From Candidatus Saccharimonadota bacterium (GTDB lineage Bacteria; Patescibacteriota; Saccharimonadia; Saccharimonadales; UBA4665): a DNA stretch of 14,724 nt. The notes under the pieces were generated by a model, which was not told the DNA's origin, did no database searches, and saw nothing but the letters and a program-made list of their open reading frames with translations. Position 1 is the stretch's first letter. Each line of letters opens with the position of its first letter. The DNA lies in contig JARIHB010000173.1 in NCBI GenBank assembly GCA_029288515.1, positions 1 through 14,724 on the forward strand. Reading direction: 5' to 3'. Positions 1 to 6,444 of this stretch are shown here, piece after piece. A program made the translations under genes and the position numbers.

Positions 1-38
1 CGTAGTCTCGTGGGCTCGGAGATGTGTATAAGAGACAG
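1..38. other. Nextera sequencing adapter left at contig end
   Basis: Positions 5-38 match the 34-base Illumina Nextera read-2 transposase adapter, ending in the 19-base Tn5 mosaic end AGATGTGTATAAGAGACAG at 20-38. The four bases before it sit where the last bases of an i7 index would be. This is library-preparation sequence, not a transposon of the organism. Genuine sequence begins at about 39, where the transketolase reading frame is immediately recognisable. Confidence 0.98.
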
Positions 39-541
39 GACCGCTGGGGAGCGGACTCAGTCAGGCGGCCGGAATGGCGATGGGTCTGCAAATGAGCGGA
101 CAGCATCACCGCTGGGTGTACGTTATCACCGGCGACGGTGAGTTGAACGAGGGCAATATTTGGGAAGCGGCTATGCTGATCGGCAAGTACAAGCCCAGCA
201 ACCTTATAGCCATCGTCGATCGTAACAACATTCAGATTGACGGCCCCACGGAAGTGGTAATGCCCTTGGAAGACCTGCGCGGCAAATTTGAGTCGTTTGG
301 CTGGTATGTGTTAGAAATAGATGGAAACGATCCGGAGGCGGTTGTTGATGCCTGTAATATGGCGAAAGCCATTGTGGAGAAGCCGGTGGTTATTATTGCG
401 CACACTATTCCCGGCAAGGGCGTAGACTTTATGGAGTATGACTTCCACTGGCATGGTGTAGCCCCTAATCATGAGCAGGCTACGCAGGCATTAAAAGAGA
501 TTCATACCATGCAGGGCAAGATCCGGAGTGAGGCAGCGTAA
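39..541 (+). CDS. Transketolase, N-terminal (TPP-binding) subunit, 5'-truncated
   Basis: This is the C-terminal part of the thiamine-diphosphate-binding half of a split transketolase, which moves two-carbon ketol units between sugar phosphates in the non-oxidative pentose phosphate pathway. The frame is open to the adapter junction. Before the first ATG at 74 it already reads PLGSGLSQAAG, a classic transketolase motif, so ATG 74 is internal and the true start is missing. Next comes the TPP/metal motif GDGELNEGNIWEA, closed about 30 residues later by DRNNIQIDG. The conserved HWHGVAPN segment lies near the C-terminus. The protein ends with TAA at 539-541, and the C-terminal subunit starts at once, so the two are almost certainly one transcript making the two halves of one enzyme. 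Confidence 0.95.
530..533 (+). promoter_or_regulatory. Shine-Dalgarno site for transketolase C-terminal subunit
   Basis: GAGG lies 9 bases before ATG 543, inside the last codons of the upstream subunit. It favours ATG 543 over the in-frame GTG at 528, which has no clear site of its own. Confidence 0.55.
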
Positions 542-542
542 T

Positions 543-1517
543 ATGGTTGTGTACCTTGTAGATGATGTATATGCGAATGATATTGCCCAGGAGCCTATTC
601 GGGCCGGTTTTGGCCGCGGGCTTGTAGAGGCCGGCAAGCGTGACGACAACGTGGTGGGCATTTGTGCCGACCTGACCGGCAGCACAAAGATGGATGACTT
701 TGCCAAGAATTTTCCGGAGCGGTTTATTGAAGCGGGGATTGCCGAGCAAAATATCGTAACGGTGGGGGCTGGTATGGCCGCTATGGGTAAGGTACCGTTT
801 GTAAGCAGTTATGCGGCGTTCAGCCCGGGCCGCAACTGGGAACAGATTCGCACCACTATTTGTTTGAACGACCGGCCTGTAAAGATTATCGGCTCACATG
901 CTGGCCTTAGTGTTGGCCCTGATGGCGCGACGCACCAAATGCTGGAAGATATTGCGCTGATGCGCGTATTGCCCAATATGACTGTTTTTGCCCCCTGTGA
1001 TTCGCTGGAAGCGGAGCGTATTACGTTAGCTATGGCTGCCGATTCACGGCCCGGCTACATGCGGCTGGCGCGCGAAGCGACGCCGATTATAACTACCTCG
1101 AAGACACCTTTTGAGATTGGCAAAGCGTATGTATACCATGAGGGTAAAGATGTAACTATTGTAGCCACCGGCACTATGACCTATCAGGCGTTGCTGGCGG
1201 CTAAGATCCTTGCCAAAGATGGGATTGATGCTGAAGTTGTGCACGTGCCCACCATCAAGCCCCTTGATGAGGAGACTATTCTGCGCAGCGTGCGCAAGAC
1301 CCGGGCGGTGGTAACAGCCGAAGAGGGGCAGATTGCCGGCGGACTGGGTGGTGCGGTAGCTGAGTTGCTGGCCGAAAACATGCCAGTGCCGCTGCGGCGG
1401 GTTGGCATGCGTGACCACTTTGGCGAATCCGGCGAGCCTGCCGAGCTGTTCAAACACTTCGGCCTTACCGGCATGCATATTGCCCTCGCTGCCCACGACG
1501 CCATCGACCGCAAATAA
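543..1517 (+). CDS. Transketolase, C-terminal (PYR plus C-terminal domain) subunit
   Basis: This is the second half of the split transketolase, about 324 residues, with the pyrimidine-binding domain first and the C-terminal transketolase domain after about residue 190. Residues 62-70 read IEAGIAEQN; the Glu of AEQ (about E68) corresponds to the glutamate that activates the TPP aminopyrimidine. Also present are GSHAGLSVGPDGATHQ, with the conserved catalytic-site His, and a C-terminal EEGQIAGGLGGAVAELL segment. ATG 543 is chosen because of GAGG at 530-533; GTG 528 would overlap the upstream gene and add five residues. A two-gene transketolase is common in bacteria and archaea, so the break is not read as a frameshift: each half has its own complete end and start. 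The length fits a C-terminal subunit. The active enzyme is expected to be cytoplasmic, with both subunits meeting at the TPP site. Confidence 0.95.
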   Translation: MVVYLVDDVYANDIAQEPIRAGFGRGLVEAGKRDDNVVGICADLTGSTKMDDFAKNFPERFIEAGIAEQNIVTVGAGMAAMGKVPFVSSYAAFSPGRNWEQIRTTICLNDRPVKIIGSHAGLSVGPDGATHQMLEDIALMRVLPNMTVFAPCDSLEAERITLAMAADSRPGYMRLAREATPIITTSKTPFEIGKAYVYHEGKDVTIVATGTMTYQALLAAKILAKDGIDAEVVHVPTIKPLDEETILRSVRKTRAVVTAEEGQIAGGLGGAVAELLAENMPVPLRRVGMRDHFGESGEPAELFKHFGLTGMHIALAAHDAIDRK

Positions 1518-1549
1518 GTCTGGGTCTGTGATCGAGTAAGCGTAAGCTG

Positions 1550-1562
1550 TATACTGAGGGGT
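1550..1562 (+). promoter_or_regulatory. Putative promoter -10 box for aldolase gene, near-leaderless
   Basis: TATACT (1550-1555) ends 7 bases before ATG 1563, so transcription would start at or next to the start codon. GAGGGG (1556-1561) is too close to the ATG (1 base) to work as a normal Shine-Dalgarno site. No good -35 box is seen. Confidence 0.5.
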
Positions 1563-2609
1563 ATGGATACATCACAATTAGAAGAAATCGCACATCGGCT
1601 GGTGGTTCGCGGGAAGGGCCTGTTGGCTGCCGACGAAAGCAATGCCAGCTGCAAAAAACGTTTTGATGCTGTAAAAGTAGACTGCACCAAAGAAACACGG
1701 CGGGAATACCGTGAACTATTGTTCACCGCTCCCGGCGCAGAAAAGTACATGAGCGGCGTTATTCTGTATGATGAAACATTTTGGCAATCAACACATGCCG
1801 GCCCGATGTTTCGTGAATACCTGAAGGCTCGCAATGTGGTGCCGGGCATAAAGGTGGATATGGGGCTTATCGACCTGCCAGGCTTTGAAGGTGAAAAATT
1901 GACGCAAGGGCTGGATGGATTACCGGAGCGCATGGCCGAGTATCATGCCGCGGGCGCACAGTTTGCCAAGTGGCGGTCGGTAATTGCCATCGGCGATGGC
2001 ATACCTACCGATGAATGCATTGGCGCGAATACGTTTGTGCTGGCCCGTTATGCCCGCATATGTCAGGACGCGGGCATTGTACCGATTGTGGAGCCGGAAG
2101 TGCTGTTTGACGGTACGCATAGCATCGACCGCTGTGAAGCGGTTATGACCCATGTGTATGATGTTTTGTTCCAGACGATGCGTGCGTTCCGGGTACACTT
2201 GCCGGGCGCTATCCTAAAAACAGCCATGGTGTTGCCAGGCAAAAACAGCGGCGCCGGTATAAACCATGATGATGTGGCTGCACGCACGGTACGGGCGCTG
2301 CACGAGCATGTACCGCCGGAACTGGGCGGCGTCGTATTCTTAAGCGGCGGCCAAACGTCCAAAGACGCCTTCATCAACCTGAACCGCATTGCTCAGAAGG
2401 GGCCGCACCCGTGGGGATTAACGTTCTCATACTCACGCGCCTTACAGGATCCCGTGCTTAAAGCCTGGGCCAACGACCGGACTGCTAAGACCGAAATCAA
2501 GCAGCTATTCGCTAAGCAGCTGGAGCTGGCCTCGGCGGCTAGCAAGGGCGAACTGGATGAATCCACGCTCGACCATGATGACTTTGTATCCCATGCCCAA
2601 GACCTATAA
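1563..2609 (+). CDS. Class I fructose-bisphosphate aldolase
   Basis: Predicted cytoplasmic class I (Schiff-base) aldolase that cleaves fructose 1,6-bisphosphate to dihydroxyacetone phosphate and glyceraldehyde 3-phosphate, or the reverse. The 348 residues match the family's usual length (about 340-365). The N-terminal signature GKGLLAADES (residues 17-26) contains the active-site Asp (D24). K97, K136 (in AKWR), E177 and E179 (in VEPEV) and the Schiff-base lysine K219 (in AILKTAMVLPGK) fall at the spacing of the rabbit enzyme residues K107, K146, E187, E189 and K229. The phosphate-binding FLSGGQ segment is at 259-264. The eukaryote-like type is seen in scattered bacteria. It follows the transketolase genes by 45 bases and precedes the sugar kinase by about 107, forming a central-carbon cluster. 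A -10-like box just before the ATG suggests its own promoter. Confidence 0.96.
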   Translation: MDTSQLEEIAHRLVVRGKGLLAADESNASCKKRFDAVKVDCTKETRREYRELLFTAPGAEKYMSGVILYDETFWQSTHAGPMFREYLKARNVVPGIKVDMGLIDLPGFEGEKLTQGLDGLPERMAEYHAAGAQFAKWRSVIAIGDGIPTDECIGANTFVLARYARICQDAGIVPIVEPEVLFDGTHSIDRCEAVMTHVYDVLFQTMRAFRVHLPGAILKTAMVLPGKNSGAGINHDDVAARTVRALHEHVPPELGGVVFLSGGQTSKDAFINLNRIAQKGPHPWGLTFSYSRALQDPVLKAWANDRTAKTEIKQLFAKQLELASAASKGELDESTLDHDDFVSHAQDL

Positions 2610-2638
2610 GGCGCACAGAAGAATCTGCCGCCCGCCGC

Positions 2639-2667
2639 TTGTGCCGGCGCACCTGCTGTGTCACAAT
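2639..2667 (+). promoter_or_regulatory. Weak candidate promoter for the sugar kinase
   Basis: TTGTGC (2639-2644) and CACAAT (2662-2667) are separated by 17 bases in the 107-base gap before the kinase. Both boxes are imperfect. If used, the leader would be about 40 bases, unlike the near-leaderless starts elsewhere in the window. The rest of the gap holds only the inverted repeat at 2656-2701 and the ribosome binding site. Confidence 0.25.
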
Positions 2668-2701
2668 AAAGCATAAGCAAATAGATGATAACGAGACACA
2701 G
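2656..2701. repeat. 7-bp inverted repeat in leader of sugar kinase gene
   Basis: CTGTGTC (2656-2662) is exactly complementary to GACACAG (2695-2701), with 32 bases between. The right arm ends six bases before the purine-rich ribosome binding site. It could be a stem in the mRNA leader or an operator overlapping the candidate promoter. A 7-bp repeat at this distance may also be chance. Confidence 0.3.
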
Positions 2702-2706
2702 AGTAA

Positions 2707-2714
2707 AGAGGGGG
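2707..2714 (+). promoter_or_regulatory. Shine-Dalgarno site deciding the kinase start
   Basis: The purine run AGAGGGGG lies just before ATG 2717. It supports this start over in-frame upstream non-ATG codons from 2639, whose translation is not PfkB-like. Confidence 0.7.
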
Positions 2715-2716
2715 AT

Positions 2717-3715
2717 ATGCACGAAATAGATGTCCTAAGTGTGGGCGACATTGTAACCGATGCCTTTATTAAACTGTTGAAAGACGAGGCACAGATTGCT
2801 GAAAACGAGCACGGCAAGTGGCTAGCAATACCCTTCGGCACCAAAATACCGTTTGACCATGCTGAAGTTATTAAAGCGGTTGGCAACGCCTCAAACGCAT
2901 CGGTGGCATTCGCCCGGCTGGGTCTGAAGAGCGCGCTAGCTGCCAATGTGGGCGGCGATGACGAAGGCCGCGATATGATTATGGCTCTGGGTAAAAACAA
3001 GGTTGACACTCGTTTTGTACGCATTAATCCTAACAAAAAGAGCAACTACCATTACGTGTTGTGGTACGAGGCTGAACGTACCATTCTTATCAAGCACGAA
3101 GAGTATAAATACCACTGGCCGCATATTACCAAGCATGAAAAGCCGCGCTGGCTGTACTTTAGCTCTGTAAGCGAGCACGCGCTTGCTTATCACGACGAAA
3201 TTGCCGATTGGCTCGATGAAAATCCGGACGTTTATCTGGCATTCCAGCCGGGTACATTCCAAATGGAAGCCGGTACGCACCGCCTGCGCCGTATGTACAA
3301 GCGCAGCGCCGTACTGGTACTGAACCGCGAAGAAGCTGCGCTGGTGGGCGGCGGTAATCATGATGATATTCACGACTTATTCGATACATTGCATGCACTT
3401 GGGCCGCACGTGGTGGTTATAACCGACGGTCCGGCCGGAGCGTATGCATCCGACGGTACTAAACGCCTTAAGATGCCGTTGTATCCGGACCCGGCTGCAC
3501 CTCTGGACCGTACCGGTGCAGGTGATGCGTTCGCATCGACCTTCGTTGCGGCCGCAGCCAAGGGTATGACATTAGAAGATGCTTTGACATGGGCGCCTAT
3601 TAACTCCATGAGCGTCTGCCAAAAGGTGGGTGCGCAGGCTGGCTTACTGAAAGAAAAAGAACTACTGCAACTGCTGCATAATGCACCACGGGGCTATTTC
3701 CCGACACCGATATAG
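2717..3715 (+). CDS. PfkB-family (ribokinase-like) carbohydrate kinase
   Basis: This is a 332-residue cytoplasmic kinase of the ribokinase/PfkB superfamily, which transfers phosphate from ATP to a sugar or nucleoside hydroxyl. The N-terminal part has the sugar-binding glycine/asparagine segment (VGNASNASVAFARLG, about residues 55-69) followed by NVGGDDEG. The C-terminal signature DRTGAGDAFAS (about residues 264-274) carries the anion hole and the catalytic base Asp (D270). TDGPAGAYA (about 236-244) fits the ATP-site strand. ATG 2717 is chosen from the ribosome binding site and because homology begins at MHEIDVLSVGDIV. The substrate cannot be assigned: ribokinase, adenosine kinase, fructokinase and 1- or 6-phosphofructokinase all share these motifs. 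Its place directly after fructose-bisphosphate aldolase makes a sugar-phosphate role reasonable. Confidence 0.93.
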   Translation: MHEIDVLSVGDIVTDAFIKLLKDEAQIAENEHGKWLAIPFGTKIPFDHAEVIKAVGNASNASVAFARLGLKSALAANVGGDDEGRDMIMALGKNKVDTRFVRINPNKKSNYHYVLWYEAERTILIKHEEYKYHWPHITKHEKPRWLYFSSVSEHALAYHDEIADWLDENPDVYLAFQPGTFQMEAGTHRLRRMYKRSAVLVLNREEAALVGGGNHDDIHDLFDTLHALGPHVVVITDGPAGAYASDGTKRLKMPLYPDPAAPLDRTGAGDAFASTFVAAAAKGMTLEDALTWAPINSMSVCQKVGAQAGLLKEKELLQLLHNAPRGYFPTPI

Positions 3716-3761
3716 GCTGGCCGCGATCTAAGGGACGGCACTGTCTAATCGGCGCCGCTTA

Positions 3762-3779
3762 TGGTAATCTGGTAACAAC
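3762..3779 (+). promoter_or_regulatory. Putative extended -10 promoter, near-leaderless
   Basis: TGgTAATCT (3762-3770) ends 9 bases before ATG 3780, predicting an mRNA leader of only about 1-3 bases. There is no Shine-Dalgarno sequence before this ATG. No convincing -35 box is seen. Confidence 0.45.
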
Positions 3780-5033
3780 ATGACACGTTTTCTGTCACAG
3801 GCATTGGGGGCCGCCGAACCGATATTCAGCCAAGGCATACAGCAGCTGGAGCATGCTGCCGGGCGGCCGAGCGCGGACATTCGCCTGACGAGCGAAGTCG
3901 TGCGCCGGATGCGGCAGAAAATTGCAGAGCTGGGGCTTGACCCTCAGGACACGACCGGTCCGGAGTTATACAACGCACTCCAAGAACGTCTCAAGCAAGA
4001 CGAACAGACGGTGCGGCATGCATTAGGCATTGCGGCAGATGCAGATGCAAATAGCGTGGTACAGCAAGTGGAGCAACAATTGGCGGTGCACCAGATGCCT
4101 AAGAAGGTTTTCGCCTTGAAGGCAAGCGTTGCGAAGCGGCTGTTGAAGAAAAAGATTCCTAAAAATACTATGAAGCAGCTGGGCTATCGGTCGGCCGACT
4201 CGATGCTCAAGCATGAATCGGTGGCTGCTGTGTATGCGGCAGCACAGATTGCCGAAGCCGACGCCTGGCACCGTAGTTTCCGCGACCAGTATGCCAAACT
4301 GAGCCCTAGCGACTTCGAGACGCGCGATATCAGCGTGGTACGTCCCACCTCGAATCGGTGGCAGCAATTGGCTGACAGCTATGTGGGGTTGGTGAAACAT
4401 AACATTATATCGTTCCCGGAATTAGGCGCGGTGGTGCTATTGCCGCTCAGCCATCATGTCGACGGTCTGGCTATCGCCACGTTACTTTTAACGCTGGAAG
4501 AGTGTAATGGCATTCGGGCACACAGCTCGTACGCCAAGCTGCAGCAGGTGCAGCCCAATTTCGGCACGATCATACAGCAATCATCGGTGAGCGAGCCGTT
4601 TACTGGCGCTACGCTGGCTGGTCAGCCGGTGCCATGGCGTATGATACAGCGTTACTATGCCCGATTCTCGCAGGCCTATCATCCGGAGATATTCGAGCCG
4701 CATGTCCAGGCCGATGACCTGCAGTGGTATAGCGGCGAAGATATGCTGGCGGGTATCGCCCCCAGCCTGGCATTCTGGAAGGATACCCAATGTCTGGGGC
4801 TGGTACATGACGGTGCGGTTGTGTCGTGTAACGCTCTTGACGTGGCGCTGGGCTACTGTAACCATCTACCGTTTGCCGACCGCATTGTACATTTCGTGCG
4901 TGATAACCTATGGCACGAGCTCATGATGCGCTACCTTAATCAGGAGAATTTGGAGACAGCCGTGCACCGACAGTTGTCTGCCGAGCTTACATCTCATTCG
5001 CTGGCGCTTGCTGAACAAGAATCGTACAATTGA
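3780..5033 (+). CDS. Conserved-looking protein of unknown function, 417 aa
   Basis: No family was recognised. The protein has no signal peptide and no clear membrane segment, so it is probably cytoplasmic. Residues 1-105 look helical and rich in Gln, Glu and Arg. A lysine-rich stretch follows (residues 108-146, including KRLLKKKIPK), then a mixed alpha/beta part with a hydrophobic core segment (LGAVVLLPLSHHVDGLAIATL, from about 215, broken by HH at 225-226). The C-terminal third is rich in Trp, His and aromatics. Base composition matches its neighbours and there is no sign of truncation. The stop TGA is 21 bases before the SLOG-family gene, so the two are likely co-transcribed. The basic patch could bind nucleic acid, but that is a guess. 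The reading frame is well supported; the function is not. Confidence 0.8.
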   Translation: MTRFLSQALGAAEPIFSQGIQQLEHAAGRPSADIRLTSEVVRRMRQKIAELGLDPQDTTGPELYNALQERLKQDEQTVRHALGIAADADANSVVQQVEQQLAVHQMPKKVFALKASVAKRLLKKKIPKNTMKQLGYRSADSMLKHESVAAVYAAAQIAEADAWHRSFRDQYAKLSPSDFETRDISVVRPTSNRWQQLADSYVGLVKHNIISFPELGAVVLLPLSHHVDGLAIATLLLTLEECNGIRAHSSYAKLQQVQPNFGTIIQQSSVSEPFTGATLAGQPVPWRMIQRYYARFSQAYHPEIFEPHVQADDLQWYSGEDMLAGIAPSLAFWKDTQCLGLVHDGAVVSCNALDVALGYCNHLPFADRIVHFVRDNLWHELMMRYLNQENLETAVHRQLSAELTSHSLALAEQESYN

Positions 5034-5054
5034 ATACAAGGATAAAAGAATTAC

Positions 5055-5711
5055 ATGAATCAGGAATTAAAAAAACTCTCATACCTCCGCTACTCGATAT
5101 GCGTATCAGGCGCCGCGGCCGGCCCGACTATTGCGTCCGGCCACGACGAAGCGAAAGAATTGGGTCGTACTATTGCTAAAAGCGGCCACAATCTCACCAC
5201 CGGCGCAACTGTAGGGCTACCCTATTTTGCCGCCTTGGGCGCCAAAGAGGTGGGGGGTACGAGTATCGGCTTTTCGCCAGCCAGCAGCTTGCTGGAGCAC
5301 GTGCGCAAGTATCGGTTGCCATACAACGTGTTCGATTTTATTAACTTTACCGGCTTGAATTATGTCGGTCGCGATCTATATCTCGTGCAAAGCAGCGATG
5401 CGGTCATTACGATTGGCGGCCGTTTTGGCAGTCTGCATGAGTTTACGTCGGCATTGGAAGCACATAAGCCGTGCGGCATACTGTTGGGCAGCGGCGGTGC
5501 TGCCGACATAATTCCGGACCTGATGAAGATTTTACCGCCGCCGGCAAACGACCTCGTTGTGTACGATACAGACCCGGTGCGCCTGGTGCATAAAATACTA
5601 AAAATACTTGACGAAAAATACGAAGACCTTCATAAAGAACTACGAGAAGGTGATCTGCACTGGTTCCTTAAAGAGCAGTCATCATCCAAGCCGCCTTCCC
5701 GAGCCGGGTAA
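5055..5711 (+). CDS. SLOG/LOG-like Rossmann-fold protein (lysine decarboxylase-like family)
   Basis: This is a 218-residue protein resembling the SLOG superfamily (LOG, MoCo-carrier-like and TIGR00725-like proteins), which bind nucleotides or nucleotide-derived ligands. The fold pattern fits: an opening strand and glycine-rich turn (ISICVSGAAAGPT in outline, residues 13-25), an alternating alpha/beta core, and IGGRFGSLHEF (residues 120-130) in place of the LOG motif PGGxGTxxE. The conserved Glu (E129) is kept but the leading Pro is Ile and Thr is Ser, so cytokinin-type phosphoribohydrolase activity should not be assumed. The C-terminal tail is charged and Ser/Pro-rich. ATG 5055 has AAGGA (5038-5042) upstream at a long spacing of 12 bases. 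It sits 21 bases after the unknown 417-residue gene and 5 bases before the next one, so an operon is likely. Confidence 0.75.
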   Translation: MNQELKKLSYLRYSICVSGAAAGPTIASGHDEAKELGRTIAKSGHNLTTGATVGLPYFAALGAKEVGGTSIGFSPASSLLEHVRKYRLPYNVFDFINFTGLNYVGRDLYLVQSSDAVITIGGRFGSLHEFTSALEAHKPCGILLGSGGAADIIPDLMKILPPPANDLVVYDTDPVRLVHKILKILDEKYEDLHKELREGDLHWFLKEQSSSKPPSRAG

Positions 5712-5716
5712 CATAT

Positions 5717-6424
5717 ATGGACCCCATAGCGCGTATGAATCCCAGAGAACGTAAAGAACTAGCAATTAGCGAAATAGTGCTTATTACGTTGGCGGTTATC
5801 GGCGTGGGCGTTGTGGTATGGCTGGCATGGGCACGGCCGCTACCGAGCTCTCAGAAGCCGGTTAACTCATTTGCCGGCTGTAAAGCTGCCGAGGGCAGCG
5901 TGGTACAAACCAGTTATCCGGAGGTGTGTGTTACGAAAGACGGCAAGCGGTTTGTGAATCCCGACCAAAAGGTAGAATTGCCGTCGGCCAGTAGTGGCGA
6001 TGCGTCCGGCCACACCGGCACAGTGGCGCGCAAAATGCTGACGGTAAAAGAGTGGAAGGTCGCATTCCCCTATCCCAACAACGTGCGGTCGCTTAGCTAT
6101 CATACGCCTGACAAGGGGCAGGCGACATCCATAACGTTTGATGATGTACCAGGTTACTGCAAAGGTTCGAGCATATTGCGCCGGGCGCTGAAAGATCAGG
6201 ATTTGGATGGCAACGGTCACACTCCGGCACAGGTCGGTGAGCAATTGGGCAGTGCCTCGGTGAAACAAATTGGTGACTACTACTATATGTTTGTCATTGG
6301 CAATGACGGCTCAAGCTCTGATTGCAACCTTGACGACGCTACGAAGCAGCAAATAGGCACTATTTTGGACGGCTTCACCGGTACTAAGATCCAGAACCTC
6401 GTGCCAGCACAAAGCCAGCAGTAA
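5717..6424 (+). CDS. Small single-pass membrane-anchored extracytoplasmic protein, unknown function
   Basis: This 235-residue protein has a short basic cytoplasmic start (residues 1-17), one membrane segment (about 18-38, IVLITLAVIGVGVVVWLAW) and an outside domain. Outside, C55 and C71 bracket a short loop ending YPEVC, followed by TKDGKRFVNP; C148 and C203 lie in the distal domain (about 105-225). The four outside cysteines could form two disulfides. A Ser/Gly linker (about 89-102) separates the two parts. No catalytic motif was seen. The gene begins 5 bases after the SLOG gene's stop. There is no good ribosome binding site before ATG 5717, and ATG 5735 (Met7) is an alternative start that would keep the membrane anchor. 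It ends 20 bases before uvrB. Confidence 0.75.
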   Translation: MDPIARMNPRERKELAISEIVLITLAVIGVGVVVWLAWARPLPSSQKPVNSFAGCKAAEGSVVQTSYPEVCVTKDGKRFVNPDQKVELPSASSGDASGHTGTVARKMLTVKEWKVAFPYPNNVRSLSYHTPDKGQATSITFDDVPGYCKGSSILRRALKDQDLDGNGHTPAQVGEQLGSASVKQIGDYYYMFVIGNDGSSSDCNLDDATKQQIGTILDGFTGTKIQNLVPAQSQQ

Positions 6425-6429
6425 TTTGT

Positions 6430-6444
6430 TGCTATAATAAAACG
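6430..6444 (+). promoter_or_regulatory. uvrB promoter: extended -10, leaderless
   Basis: TGcTATAAT (6430-6438) is a perfect -10 hexamer with an extended TGn element. It ends 6 bases before ATG 6445, so transcription should start at about the A of the start codon. The box lies just after the stop of the preceding gene. No Shine-Dalgarno sequence or -35 box is apparent. Confidence 0.7.

Noticed and set aside
20..38. Tn5 inverted-repeat end suggesting a mobile element
   Set aside because: It is the engineered 19-base mosaic end within a complete Nextera adapter at the contig edge, with no transposase gene or target duplication.
528..530. GTG start for the transketolase C-terminal subunit
   Set aside because: It has no ribosome binding site at a good distance and adds MRQRN, which is not typical; ATG 543 has GAGG 9 bases upstream.
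528..545. Frameshift splitting a single transketolase gene
   Set aside because: The N-terminal half ends and the C-terminal half begins at the normal domain border with a ribosome binding site between. Two-subunit transketolases are a known arrangement.
1184..1933. Long open frame on the - strand (249 codons) across transketolase and aldolase
   Set aside because: It is antisense to two clearly identified genes, its product is rich in Ser/Arg/Pro without recognisable motifs, and it spans the gap between them. Typical shadow frame.
2639..2716. Upstream extension of the sugar kinase to 2639
   Set aside because: The extra 26 residues (Cys/Arg-rich, then Lys/Asp/Glu-rich) do not resemble a PfkB N-terminus, and they would begin at a non-ATG codon without a ribosome binding site.
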